This document shows positions 51,717 to 63,299 of a DNA stretch of 64,000 nucleotides, piece after piece. The notes beneath the pieces were generated by a model. It was not told the origin of the DNA. It searched no databases and worked only from the letters and a program-made list of their open reading frames with translations. Source of the DNA: Bolinopsis microptera (Eukaryota > Ctenophora > Tentaculata > Lobata > Bolinopsidae). A program made the translations under genes and the position numbers. How positions within the stretch are numbered: the stretch's first letter is position 1; each line of letters starts with the position of its first letter. Location: contig NC_087075.1 of NCBI RefSeq assembly GCF_026151205.1, positions 6,094,858 to 6,158,857 of the forward strand, given 5' to 3'.

Positions 51717-53101
51717 TTCTGACAAAGCAAGATTTGCCATGATACAGCGACTTTTTATGTCGTCATCGCTGCATAATTTAGACTTTAGAGCCAAGGTACT
51801 AAGGCAGATAGCTGATATTCAGGGCTCTTTCCCCCTAGACGATTTTGGAGCCCGCTGTTTGACAATATTTACACTGACAAAAATTGGTCGACTCTTTTAT
51901 CTTATTCTCTCACATTAAACAACATTAACCAGGTTTTTTTTTTCTTCTAGAAATGACTATAATGTGACTATTGCATTGGATAGAGTTTTCCAATGGCATT
52001 GTTTTCTACCTATCTGACCTATGTTGAGTTTCGCCAAGACTTGACGGGACCATCACATCTTTTGACCACCCCAAAGTCTCACTCGTTGCGCCAACACAGC
52101 AGAGAGTTCGTGAGGAGGGGCCTATATCCCTGATCAGCGGCTTATCCTTTCGTCCACCACAACACTAACTCACACAGTAACTGATGACAATCCTTTCCAA
52201 CTAATGCTCACTGAATTTATCCTCAGCGCTTCTGTTGACACAGCATGGCACCAGGTACTCTCCCTTATTTTTCCCTATTTATTTTGTTATATTACACAAG
52301 CTGAACTGGCTCGAGGGATACCCTTGATTTTTACACGTACCTCATTATTACATCATATCAAGTTTAAGTATGTTAAATTCGATTCTAATCGAAATAAAAT
52401 GGTTAACATTTGCAAGATAGTAACATTTGTTTCACTTCAGGGACGGATCCAGTGATCCACTAACTTTTCCTATCAGAGATCTAGACGGACCTGAAAATAG
52501 CACCTCCTGTAGTTCCCGCCTAAACAGTATCGAAAGATTGATCTAGAAGCTTTGACAGAGTTTTAGCTCTTTATGTCTGCCACATTGACTTTCTGATGAA
52601 TAAAGGAAAAAATCGTAAGCCTTTTACAATATCTAGCGCCAGCCGGCCGCGCGTTATTGACATTGTGTAGACCCTTTGAAATTTTTTAAAGCTTTTAAAA
52701 ACGGCCATTTCTTAGGATCGATGTCCTTAAAGTTAGTTGTTCAGATCATTCAGAGGTTATCGTTTAAAGTTTAGTTCAGTCTAAAAAAGAAATCTGAAAG
52801 AAGGTAAATATCTTAAACCTCAGCTGCTTTTCCTAATATGCGAGATGAGTCTGTCCGACCAAATTTTATTTGGTTAGCCGTCAGGGCAGAAACTCAGAAT
52901 CTCAACGAATCTTTATTTAGTTGCTTATCTTAAAATCTGTTTCAGGTAGGTGATAAGGTGACGTTTGCAGAGCGGCGTCTATTAAATATCATACCTTTAT
53001 GTTTGAAGCTGAGACCGGCGATATTCCCAAGTAATACGGCAGATGAAGACACAAGTTTTAGTAAGGGAGGGCTCCTGCAGAGATCAATTCACGGACGCTA
53101 A
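51717..53101 (+). CDS. three 3' exons of an unidentified gene; last exon duplicated downstream
   Basis: Exons 51717-51795, 52138-52254 and 52946-53101 join in phase. The first reads SDKARFAMIQRLFMSSSLHN then LDFRAK. The second reads RLILSSTTTLTHTVTDDNPF then QLMLTEFILSASVDTAWHQ. The third reads VGDKVTFAERRLLNIIPLCL, then KLRPAIFPSNTADEDTSF and ends LLQRSIHGR, TAA. Acceptors are TTCTTTTAG, TGATCAG and TGTTTCAG; donors are GTACTA and GTACTC. The first exon's donor is uncertain because its frame stays open to about 51915. The helical, non-membrane make-up gives no family match. The third exon has a second copy at 53501-53643 with its own acceptor. Confidence 0.5.
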
Positions 53102-54048
53102 TGTTGCCTTGAATTATAGTATGATAACCGACAGAGTAAGTTTGTATTATATGATTAGTGTTTGTGAAGTTAAGTTGTAAATCAAGTCGGAGGTTTTGTG
53201 ATGTATAAGTATAATGTCTTGATAAATGATTCAAATTTCTGATTGTCTCTAAATAGACTTAGTGAAGACAGATTCTAATAGAAATAAATAGTTGAATAAC
53301 GTATCGACATAACTACGTCATACTCATATCCTCAATAAATGTAATGGATTTGTAGTGTTGTAATTAGTTTAAAACTAAGAATAAGTGTGCAGATGATAAT
53401 ATAGCAATATAATATTGTGCCCAGACCCTCCCAGATCTGCCTTCAGCTCCCTGTCGTAGTCAGGGATTATAAGGAGCTCTATCTACTTATCCCTTTTCAG
53501 GTGACGTTTGCAGAGCGGCGTCTATTGAATATCATACCTTTATGTTTGAAGCTGAGACCGGCGATATTCCCAAGTAATACGGCAGATGAAGACACAAGTT
53601 TTAGTAAGGGAGGGCTCCTGCAGAGATCAATTCACGGACGCTAATGTTGCCTTGAATTATAGTATGATAACCGACAGAGTAAGTTTGTATTATATGATTA
53701 GTGTTTGTGAAGTTAAGTTGTAAATCAAGTCGGAGGTTTTGTGATGTATAAGTATAATGTCTTGATAAATGATTCAAATTTCTGATTGTCTCTAAATAGA
53801 CTTAGTGAAGACAGATTCTAATAGAAATAAATAGTTGAATAACGTATCGACATAACTACGTCATACTCATATCCTCAATAAATGTAATGGATTTGTAGTG
53901 TTGTAATTAGTTTAAGCTAAGTTAAAGTATAAGTGTGCAGATGATAATATAATAGCAATATAATATTGTGCCCAGACCCTCCCAGATCTGCCTTCAGCTC
54001 CCTGTCGTAGTCAGGGATTATAAGGAACTCTATCTACGTATCCCTTTT
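52958..54048 (+). repeat. recent tandem duplication of ~543 bp containing a coding exon
   Basis: Copy 1 is 52958-53500 and copy 2 about 53501-54048. Both run from GTGACGTTTGCAGAGCGGCG to ATCCCTTTTCA. Differences are few: a TTA/TTG change in the coding part, small A/T-rich indels near 53375/53920 and 53400/53945, and GAGCTC versus GAACTC near 53474. Copy 2 begins right after CCCTTTTCAG, so the junction itself makes a good 3' splice site. Confidence 0.93.
53501..53643 (+). pseudogene. duplicated last exon (alternative terminal exon candidate)
   Basis: It encodes VTFAERRLLNIIPLCLKLRP and on to the same SIHGR stop as the exon at 52946-53101, lacking only the first four residues (VGDK). The single coding difference seen is silent (Leu TTA to TTG). 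Preceded by CCCTTTTCAG, it could be spliced as an alternative to the upstream copy, in the same phase. Confidence 0.5.
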
Positions 54049-54639
54049 CATTCCTGACCCTGATTGTTGTACGTAGCTGTGACTTGTAATCTTCTCGATT
54101 CTCCCAGTTCAATTTCATTTGAACAGCTTCAGGTAGCATTTAAACAACAATTGTTACATGTTTAAATCTGGAAATATTCTTCGATCGTACACTTCTCTAC
54201 ACTGTTTTACACCATACATAAAAAATCAAGAAAACAACAAATTTTGTTGTGCAGCTGGATTGAACGGGTCGGCTCGCTCCGCTCGCCAAGGGCCCCCCAA
54301 AGAAAAATCCTGGCTACGTGCCTGTAGTGGATACTAAGTAAAAAGGCTTCCATGAAAAAAATTGCACATATAATATCTCGGTTCGGGATACTAGCCAAAA
54401 TGACTTCTTTAAAATTGAAATAACTCCAGTTTTTAATATTCAGTTTTTTACTCTTTTTCTGAACTCTAGAATGTGACTGAGGAGTGATTATATTTGTCCT
54501 AGTATACTAATTAGCTAATATAGTAATCGGCTACAGACATATCTACGCCTATGTGGGACGCACACTAAAATTAATGGAAATAATTATCGGACTTTATTAT
54601 TCACGGACCTTAATACCACAGACATTATTTTCACGGACA

Positions 54640-54770
54640 TAATTATTCACGCTGAGGTCTTCAGTGTGAAAGTAATGTCCGTGATAATTATGACCAATAA
54701 GGTAGATAACATGCTTGTCCTTGCATTTTAGAGTTCCGTCTAGCACCAGTTCTATGTTGTTGACCATGAT

Positions 54771-54821
<51 letters not shown>

Positions 54822-56010
54822 AATGACTACTTTTGGGGACTTGGGGAATTACGTCAACGATTTTACCCCGAGTCCCCATGATTTTTAGTCCCCAAAAGTC
54901 TCCATTAGTCCCCATTTAGATGATTTTTAGTCCCCAAAAGTCTCCATTAGTCCCCATTTAGATTTATCCTACTCTTATCTTGGACAAAACATCTCGATCG
55001 TATCGTTATTAAACTAACTTGAAAACCATAAATAACTGTCAAAAATTCTGGGGACTTATGGGGACAAATGGTGAATTACGTCAACGAGTTGACCTCTAGT
55101 CCCCATGATTTTTAGTCCCCATTAGTCCCCAAAAGTCTCCATTGGTAGTCATTGGCCCCCCCCCCCCCCCCATGATCTTTTGAGTCCTTGTCAAAGAGGA
55201 CGGGGCAAATTTTGCAGCTAGGTCCATTACACCTCTGTAATTGTCCTACATCAAGGGTTTCCAGTTGTCCCAGTTGTCGATTCTTTTCTAGTGTATTACC
55301 GATTGAAGGGTGTTTCCTAGTGGCAAATACTATCCGTACATCCCCACATAACATTAACCTAGTAGCTTAATGACCAGATTAAGTTCTTAACCAACTTTGT
55401 AAGACTAATGTTATCAAGAGTGTTGTACGGAAAATACGAGGCTCTGTTGTGTCTTATCCTCAGTGTCTCTGGTTGGATTTCCTGGGTTCTCAATAGACCT
55501 CTGTATTGCTTTCGGCTCGATTTCTTCTAGTTTGTCACCGTTGTTGTTGTGTCCGCATCTGGCAAGATCCTCCTTTAGTTCGCCCAGGTCCTCTACACAT
55601 GGTGGGGTTGGAAACTACATATGTATCTGATCTCAAGTAGTTCCTAGCATCTGTTTCCTTTCTAAATAGCTTGTACCAGATCTGATTTTCTGAGTCCAAG
55701 CTCAAGGTAAGGTCTAAAAAGTTAACCTTGATTCTATATGGTTCTGCCAGTTTGATTTAGCCAGTTTGTTCAACAATTCGACAAACATTGTAAATTGTCC
55801 CGCTGTCCCCATCCACACTCCAAATATGTCGTCGATGAATCTCTCCCAAAAGTTTATCAGGGTCGCACTCTTTATCTTTTTGCTAACCTTTTTGAAGAGC
55901 AACCAATGCATAGTAACGTCTGACACTTGTCTGGAGATACAGTTTCCAGTAGTAGGCATGAGGCAGGGAAAATTAGTGTGTGACTGATTTAAGCAGTTGG
56001 TCACCAGAGT
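54640..56010 (-). mobile_element. Penelope-like element remnant: RT 3' half and start of a GIY-YIG domain, split by a MITE
   Basis: Read on the minus strand. At 55714-56004 the RT shows CISRQVSDVTMHWLLFKK and the catalytic FWERFIDDIFGVWMG. Next, at about 55630-55735, KVNFLDLTLSLDSENQIWYK and LFRKETDARNYLRSD match the Penelope RT fingers/thumb order. At 55190-55354 VFATRKHPSIGNTLEKNRQL and RCNGPSCKICPVLF form the Cys-bearing linker before the nuclease. Beyond the MITE, at about 54690-54765, LVLDGTLKCKDKHVIYLIG is the start of a GIY-YIG domain. Stops and frame changes between blocks show decay; the 5' part and the nuclease end are missing. Such elements copy RNA and cut the target with the GIY-YIG nuclease. 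Confidence 0.75.
54772..55170. mobile_element. 399-bp MITE with poly-G/poly-C ends inserted in the Penelope-like element
   Basis: It starts with 48 consecutive G (54772-54819) then CCAATGACTAC, and ends GTAGTCATTGG followed by 15 C (55156-55170). CATGATC flanks both sides (54765-54771 and 55171-55177), a 7-bp target duplication (8 bp if one boundary C is counted). It interrupts the Penelope frame between the Cys linker and the GIY-YIG start. The inside repeats TTTTTAGTCCCCAAAAGTCT-type strings and GAATTACGTCAACGA in inverse-symmetric order. Superfamily uncertain. Confidence 0.85.
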
Positions 56011-56270
56011 TCAGTTCGAGTACTAATTTTAAGGAAATTAGTGACGTTTTATTGCTAATAAAATTGATTTGAATTCACGTATTTTTGTTGACGTTAACAA
56101 GGCTCATACCTCCCCCTCCTGTCAGCAACCGTCAGCATTTCCAAATACCCTTTTCCCTCGGCTGCTGACGTCATACATGAACGCTCGCTTATGTTAGCTA
56201 TACATTTTGTAACAGCAACATTTACATTGTATTATGTATTATATTGTATTATGTAATTACATTAAATGAC

Positions 56271-56770
56271 GGGTGGGCGACAATTTACCCCCCGACAATT
56301 AACCCCCCGACAATATAATTTAATACAATTAACCCTGACCCTGACCCTGACCCTGACCCTGACCCTGACCCTGACCCTGACCCTGACCCTGATCCAGGAC
56401 CCTGACCTTGACCCTGACCCTGACCCTGACCCTGATCCTGACCCTGACCCTGACCCTGACCCTGACCCTGACCCTGACCCTGACCCTGACCCAGGACCCT
56501 AACCCTGACCACTGACTCTGACCCTGACCCTGACCCTAACCCGATCAATTGACCCAGTGTAATTACATGGGGGTCAATTGTCGTACTAAGTCCTAGATTT
56601 CGCGACAATTGACCCTAGTTTAATTACATAGGTAGGGGGTCAATTGTCGGTGGGTCAATTTTCGGGGGGCCAATTGTCGTACTAAACCCTAGATTTCGCG
56701 ACAATTGACCCCAGTGTAATTACATAGGGGGTCAATTGTCGGGGGGTCAATTCACAATTGTCGCGGTACC
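56271..56770. mobile_element. 500-bp MITE with 8-bp target duplication carrying a CCCTGA array
   Basis: TAAATGAC flanks it at 56263-56270 and 56771-56778. Ends GGGTGGGCGACAATT and (inverse) GGTACCGCGACAATT are imperfect TIRs. Inside, (G)GGGTCAATTGTCG and its inverse occur at least eight times in both orientations, with a 55-65 bp unit (GTACTAA.(T/C)CCTAGATTTCGCG) duplicated at about 56582 and 56677. An 8-bp duplication fits hAT or Mutator-type parents. No transposase. Confidence 0.8.
56331..56540 (+). repeat. CCCTGA hexamer microsatellite
   Basis: Some 30 hexamers of CCCTGA with sporadic variants (CCAGGA, CCTTGA, CCCTAA), within the MITE at 56271-56770. The reverse strand reads TCAGGG. It produces long Asp-Pro and Gly-Gln frames without meaning. 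Confidence 0.9.
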
Positions 56771-56801
56771 TAAATGACATGTACTTTTTCAGGATCAAGT
56801 C

Positions 56802-56826
56802 CACCCCGGCGAATGCCGCGGGCTTC
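56802..56826 (+). repeat. 25-bp GC-rich string, inverted partner at 63954-63978
   Basis: Starts CACCCCGGCGAATGCCGCGG and continues GCTTC. The exact inverse lies at 63954-63978, 7.1 kb away near the window edge. The match stops right after in both directions. Confidence 0.8.
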
Positions 56827-57649
56827 GTACGTCGCTCAAAACGCGTAAATTTTATTTTTAGAATTTCCCTAAAACTCATGTTTAGTCAAATTGCGAATGT
56901 TTAGGTTTAAAATTATTTTGTTTTGAAGAAAATTGTTTCATTTATCAAATACCGCAGAGTTTAATTCGATTCAACGTAAGTTGTTCAAGTTATGAGCAAT
57001 TATGAACAAAAAATGGATAATTTACACGCAAAATTTGGTTCAAAATTTTGCTTTAAAATTAACCATAACTTTGGCTATGATTTGAATTTTGAAAATCTAC
57101 AACCAATGTGCCGCGCATAAGGATGTTTTGATTTGCGCAAATTTGAAGATATAGGGATGCTTGGTATTTCGCGTTGGATAATAGAACTCTGTTGCTATGG
57201 ATTCGATTTCAGAGTCCATCTCTTTGCTTCTGCAGTCATTTTTCTTGAATGCGCGTCATTGTTCATTCATTGTAATTGCGCATTGGTCATTGGTAATAGG
57301 TTTACGCTATCTAATTTACTCTCGGCCGATCTTTCGTTTACTGTGGCTATTGATTGTTGCTGCTTACAGCAACTATACTGTGTATATCGAGATGATTGGA
57401 GATAATGCACCATGAAATTGTTTGATATATAAGCATTTATATCTTAAATTAGCTCGAATATGAGATCACAGCCGATATAATAACGATCGTCAGCCCGTCC
57501 GATATTGGAGACTTTGAACGATGGTATGCACTTTATTTTGAATAGCATGCTTTGATTAGATATCCCCATAGTATAAAAATAAAAATACCGTACTTTCAGA
57601 ACAAGTTATTATTATTATTATCATTAAATCTAAAATAGTTAATAATTTA

Positions 57650-59500
57650 ATTAATTATCAACAGGCCCCTTAACGTGGGCAATACGCTTTGAATTATATA
57701 AACAAATTTGAGTATATTTTTCCGAGTTTGCTAATTGTCTCTTTAGATCTGTTTTGGTCTTTTGTGGGAGTTCCCACATCTGCTGGCTGAGAATGCTCAT
57801 CCAAACATACATGATGCTTGACTGCTTTATTGACCCGGGCAGGCACCGGGGGCAGACATCCCAACACCAGTGCGTTGGGACATAGTGTTGGTCTGTTTCA
57901 GGATGTGTTAGATCCCAGAGAAGCCGCCATCTCCTCTTCTGCTTTAGCTCAGCGGCAGTATGAGCCCTGGTTTCCTCCCACATTGGTACCTCTGAAAGTA
58001 CAGAAAGGTGGTGGATTTCGGGGTCCAGGATCCTCCCTCTTTATTCTTTAAGGTGTTATTATTTCTTTGAGATGTTTGTAGAGTCTTTGTTTTCTAGTCT
58101 TTAGTTGGCTAAGTCCTGGAGAGATTCATTCTGTCCTCAAAGAAATTCGACTCTCCTAATGAATGCTTTTTGTGTGCTGCTTTTTGTTAACACTTCATCT
58201 AGATAGGAATGTGAGTCTGCCCCACCCAGCTCTTCTTTTAGTTGCAGGTAACTGGTGCATGGGAGAATCGATGAAGCTGTTACAGAAACGGCAGGCCTCA
58301 CCACTGCCACCACCCATGATCTTTTGGATATTTGCAAAAGTGGTGAGCTGCCGTGAATGTAGTCCATTATTCGGCTGTCCAGATTTTTACTTGTGTTGTG
58401 ACCGAATAAAAAGTTGTCTTTGCCTAGGATCAGCCCACTGTTTTTAATCTTTCTAATCACACCGAGTATCTTGATCTCCTTGTTGTTACTGACAGTTCTG
58501 CATTGCAGATTTGTTTTGATGCTGTCAATCCAGATCTTGTTTTTGTAGCTTATTAATTATTTTGTCTGCCTGGGTGTAATAGGCCAGATCCTTGAAATGT
58601 TGCTGCGTTAGGTCAATCAGTCTACTTCCGTGATACTTATTTTCTTTTCAAAGGAAGTACTTTTTCAGTGACATTGTTAAGACATGAAAGCTTGGTATTC
58701 TGCTTTCATCAACTTGGTAGAGGGTAGCTGAAAGATTGTCACCTTGTGTGAGTATTTTGCACATGAATTTAACCGAGAGAGCTTCGAGTTGCACATCCAG
58801 TGGTGGGAGGTGGAGAGCAAGTTTGGTTAATTCCCTTTGTGGGTTCAGGACTGATCCAGATATTTTTAGAATTACTTTATTTCAGAAGCTTTTAAATTGA
58901 TTGAGACACTTGTGAAGTTAAATAGGTGCTGCGTAGAACAGTTTAGTGAGGACCATTGTCTTAAGGAGGAGAGTGAGGCTGTAAACATTTAGACCGTAGT
59001 TGCGATTAGTTGATTTTGTTATAAGACCCCACTTTCTTTTGCATTCTTTAAGTTTTTGAGACGCATGTTTCTTGAAATTGAGGTCTTCATCTACTATTAC
59101 CCCAAGGAGGACCTTCGTGCTTTGAACGTATAAGTTGATGCTTTTCCCATTAATAAACAATTCTGCAGGTTTCTGTCCTTCATTATAGGCTGCAGTTTTC
59201 AAGATTATAGCCTCCGTTTTATTTGTATCACAGTTCACTACTAGCTTGTTCTTGATGCACCACTTGCTGAGGTGGTCAGATACCATCTGCATTTTTTCAT
59301 GGCATCCGGAGATGTTCTCGAAGGAAATCATAAGTGTACCGTCATCAGCAAATTTGTAGCAGCTTAGATATCTTTTTACCTCTTCTGGGGTGTTGTGCGT
59401 CATGTCTGCTATGTAAAGGATAAAGAGGAGACTGGAAAGGTGAGAGTACAGCCCCCTGAGGTAGTCCAAATATTGTACATTTTCTTTTTTCTCCTTTATA
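57650..59500 (-). pseudogene. decayed non-LTR retrotransposon (RT and downstream part)
   Basis: Minus-strand 58918-59469 keeps 183 codons of reverse transcriptase: SSLLFILYIADMTHN, then CYKFADDGTLMISF with the catalytic box, then KNKLVVNCDTNKTEAIILKT and VDEDLNFKKHASQKLKECKR. The pattern parallels ORF2 at 38896-42354 but is clearly a different family. The sequence toward lower coordinates (57650-58460) has broken frames, one with a Cys-rich string (CWDVCPRCLP) that may be the C-terminal zinc cluster. The 5' end (endonuclease, ORF1) is missing above 59500. So the copy is 5'-truncated and dead. Confidence 0.65.
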
Positions 59501-60185
59501 GTTGTTCAATTTTAGACATATCGGTTGAACAGAAAACTTCTCAGCAAATCCTGCCCTCGGTCGACCCTTGGTTTATCCTTCTGTATGGCTCTGAAACATG
59601 GACTGTCAGCCAGATCCTCGAGTCGAAAGCGACATCTTTTCGGATGATGATTAATCACTCTACATTCGACTGTCATGTGACTTTTTCAACCCGTTCTCTA
59701 GAGTCTAGCTGACCCTGAACAACTATCCGAAACATTAACCCTCTTATCTGATCCTAACCTTAACCCAATCCCTAACAAAACATATTCTCAGGTTGAAGAG
59801 ATAAAAACGGACGAAAACAGCAGATTTGGAACATTTGAAGCACTACCGTTCGCGTTCCCCTGATCAAGTAGGTCTGAAATTAGCATCGGAAAACACGTAG
59901 GCCGGTCACGTGATAAGAACAGATATCATCCAGATAGGGTACAACTAAACATGTCTGTAGAGTGTAGAGTAAACAAAATTAGAGGTGACAATTAAGCCTA
60001 ATTAAGGAAAAAAGAATTGTGTCAGAATTGTGTCCGATTTGGAAACATGCCTTTGTAGCCGCAATTTACAATTATGCCTGGACTGACTTGAAATCGATCT
60101 GGTATGGTCATGGTAGAGGGACATGTGTACTAACATTTCTTAAATGAAAATCTTACTATATTTTCTTGAGTCTTGACACCATTTT

Positions 60186-61690
60186 AGGGTTAGATTAGAC
60201 GGGTTCCTGCTAGTCACTATAATGTGTACACGCTGTCAAATGTGATTAGCTGTACAGTGTACAGTGAACACTGTACATTGTACATTGTACATTGTACATT
60301 GTACATTGTACACTGCACTGTACACTGTACACTTTAATACGAATTTCTCTGATTGCTTGAAAAGTAACAATGTAACAGTGAGAAACAACAGCTAAAATTG
60401 CAGTAGGTAATAGATAATCGCATATGAAAGGAGTTGGCAAGATGCTGCAGAATTATTTGGTATCAATACCAACCGATACCAATCGGTTTCAGCTCATTTT
60501 AGGCAATTCTAGGATAATGTTCATTTTTTGTTCATTTTGTTCATTCTATGAATCATAGAAATATTTCACAGGAAGCTTAAAATGTTAGTACTCTAGTTAC
60601 TGTATCATACCAGTGTAAATCCAACTCTGTTTACGGACATATACAGACAAAAACATGTTTCCAAATCGGACACAAATGTTTCCACGAACTCGGATTCATC
60701 TCCTGAGTTGAGGGTTAGATTATACGGGTTAGATTAGACGGGTTCCTGCTAGTCACTATAATGTGTACTCGCTGTCAAATGTGATTAGCTGTACAGTGTA
60801 CAGTGAACACTGTACATTGTACATTGTACACTGTACACTTTAATACGAATTTCTCTGATTGCTTGAAAAGTAACAATGTAACAGTGAGAAACAACAGCTA
60901 AAATTGCAGTAGGTAATAGATAATCGCATATGAAAGGAGTTGGCAAGATGCTGCAGAATTATTTGGTATCAATACCAACCGATACCAATCGGTTTCAGCT
61001 CATTTTAGGCAATTCTAGGATAATGTTCATTTTTTGTTCATTCTATGAATCATAGAAATATTTCACAGGAAGCTTAAAATGTTAGTACTCTAGTTACTGT
61101 ATCATACCAGTGTAAATCTAACTCTGTTTACGGACATATACAGCCAAAAACATGTTTCCAAATCGGACACAAATGTTTCCACGAACTCGGATTCATCTTC
61201 TGATTTGAGGGTTAGATTATACGGGTTAGATTAGACGGGTTCCTGCTAGTCACTATAATGTGTACTCGCTGTCAATTGTGATTAGCTGTACAGTGTACAG
61301 TGAACACTGTACATTGTACATTGTACATTGTACACTGCACTGTACACTGTACACTTTAATACGAATTTCTCTGATTGCTTGAAAAGTAACAATGTACCAG
61401 TGAGAGACAACAGCTAAAATTGCAGTAGGTAATAGATAATCGCATATGAAAGGAGTTGGCAAGATGCTGCAGAATTATTTGGTATCAATACCAACCGATA
61501 CCAATCGGTTTCAGCTCATTTTAGGCAATTCTAGGATAATGTTCATTTTTTGTTCATTTTGTTCATTCTATGAATCATAGAAATATTTCACAGGAAGCTT
61601 AAAATGTTAGTACTCTAGTTACTGTATCATACCAGTGTAAATCCAACTCTGTTTACGGACATACACAGCCAAAAACATGTTTCCAAAATC
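60186..61690 (+). repeat. three direct copies of a ~496-540 bp repeat with GTACA palindromes
   Basis: Copies start with GGTTAGATTAGACGGGTTCC near 60188, 60728 and 61224. All contain TGATTAGCTGTACAGTGTAC and a run of ATTGTAC heptamers that differs in number, then TTTAATACGAATTTCTCTGA, ATTGCAGTAGGTAATAGATA and ACCAACCGATACCAATCGGT. The palindromic run can fold into hairpins (GTACAGTG / CACTGTAC). Copies 2 and 3 are closest. Seven-residue-period frames on the reverse strand are artefacts. Confidence 0.9.
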
Positions 61691-61694
61691 GGAC

Positions 61695-62640
61695 ACACTT
61701 TCCGACCAATTTTAAACCGTTCTGAGCATTTTTAGGACAGTATTCATTTTTGTTCATTTTCGTTCATTCCATGAACCTGGATAATTTTAGACATGCAGTG
61801 ATTCCCAAACTTGGTTTGAGTGGTCCTAGGAGTAATATAAACACTTTCCGACCAATTTTAAACCGTTCTGAGCATTTTTAGGACAACATTAATTTTTGTT
61901 CATTTTCGTTCATTCCATGAACCTGGGTAATGTTATTTGAGTTTTGATGGCTCTTAGGCCTAGTTTTTACCTATATCCATCTTAGAAAACCGAATTGAGG
62001 CTTCCCAGCACTTAAATACATCCAATACTTCGATGTCCCAATGTTCCCAAAATGGTTACAAAAATCAAAATTGGAACCACCCTCACATCGGTTCTAGACA
62101 TGCAGTTATTCTCAAACTTGGTTTGAGTGGTCCTAGGACCAATGTAAACACTTTCCGACCCATTTTAAACCATTCTGAGCACTTTAAGAAGAATGTTCAT
62201 TTTCGTTCATTTCTGGTCATTCCATGGGTAATATTATACGACTTTTGATGTCTCCTAGGCCTAGCCTACAGCTATATCCATCTAAGAAAACCGAACTGAG
62301 CCTTCCCAGCACTTAAATACAACCAATACTTCGATGTGCCCATGTTCCAAAAATCTGGATTCTCAGGAGGATTGTTGTCCCAAAATTGGAACATTTTGGA
62401 ACATTGGTAACATCGGTTCTAGACATGCAGTGATTCCCAAACTTGGTTTGAGTTTTAAACCATTCTGAGCACTTTGAGAAGAATGTTCATTTTCGTTCAT
62501 TTCTGGTCATTCCATGGGTAATTTTATACGACTATTGATGGCTCCTAGGCCTAGCTTACGGCTATATCCATCTTAGAAAACCGAACTGAGCCTTCCCAGC
62601 ACTCAAATAGGCCAATACTGCGATGTGCCCATGTTCCAAA
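61695..62640 (+). repeat. diverged direct repeats of ~120-310 bp
   Basis: AACACTTTCCGACC(A/C)ATTTTAAACC recurs near 61698, 61840 and 62147, and GAGCA(C)TTTTAGGACA-type plus TTCATTTTCGTTCATT recur with it. GACATGCAGT.ATTC.CAAAC occurs near 61791, 62097 and 62424, and CTCCTAGGCCTAG near 62250 and 62546. Diverged copies suggest an older array than the one just upstream. Confidence 0.7.
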
Positions 62641-62649
62641 TTTATGGAT

Positions 62650-63290
62650 CCATCTACTGGCATCTTCTGGATTCTTCGAGAATTTGATATAATTACAAAC
62701 AAACAAATAGAGTTTTAGCGCAGCGCTGTATTTTTGAGCCGCGCCGCGCCATTTTTGGTGGTAACACGGCGTCTGCAGTACTCTTTTCTTGTGTTTGAAG
62801 TGATATCTCTAATTTGGCACATAGAAATTCACCCAAACTTACACAGATTATCCGTTCTATAACCACCTTACTTTATGGAAAGTTTCAAGAAAATCGTACG
62901 CTAAATCACTGACTATTATAGGAGTATAATTGTATTGTATCAGATTCCATCTTGGAGAAGGTGGTCTCCCGATTCAAAATGAACAACTAGGAGTTTGAGA
63001 TAAGATGTAAGAGGGTCTTTTAAATAATTACTCTATCATTATATTTTAACACAATAGCTATATAATTGTGATCTAAAATTAACTGAGATGGATATACTTA
63101 TTGTTACATTGATATTTCAGGACTCGATCGCTGATATTAAAATCGAAGAGTTAGAATTAATTGGGACACGGAACAACTATACTCTTTGAAGCCTGGAAAA
63201 TACGATAGATCTAGTTGAGACTCAACAGTCAATATAAGTTATGTGGGGAGAAAATGAGCTACTGGACCCTCTTAAACAGCGACTTTTTCA
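62650..63290. other. non-coding, nothing recognised
   Basis: One GC-rich hairpin-like string (GCGCAGCGCTG, then GCCGCGCCGCGCC) lies at 62718-62750. No exon or repeat family could be supported. Confidence 0.3.
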
Positions 63291-63299
63291 AAAAAATGT

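Noticed and set aside
56331-56540. True interstitial telomere from chromosome fusion
   Set aside because: Hexamer is CCCTGA rather than CCCTAA for nearly the whole tract, and the tract is bounded by a mobile element with target duplication.
56266-56608. Asp-Pro and Gly-Gln repeat proteins
   Set aside because: Translation of a CCCTGA microsatellite inside a MITE.
60246-61462. Two 64-69 residue minus-strand frames with a shared start
   Set aside because: They translate the repeated ~500-bp unit, including its GTACATT run; no family features.
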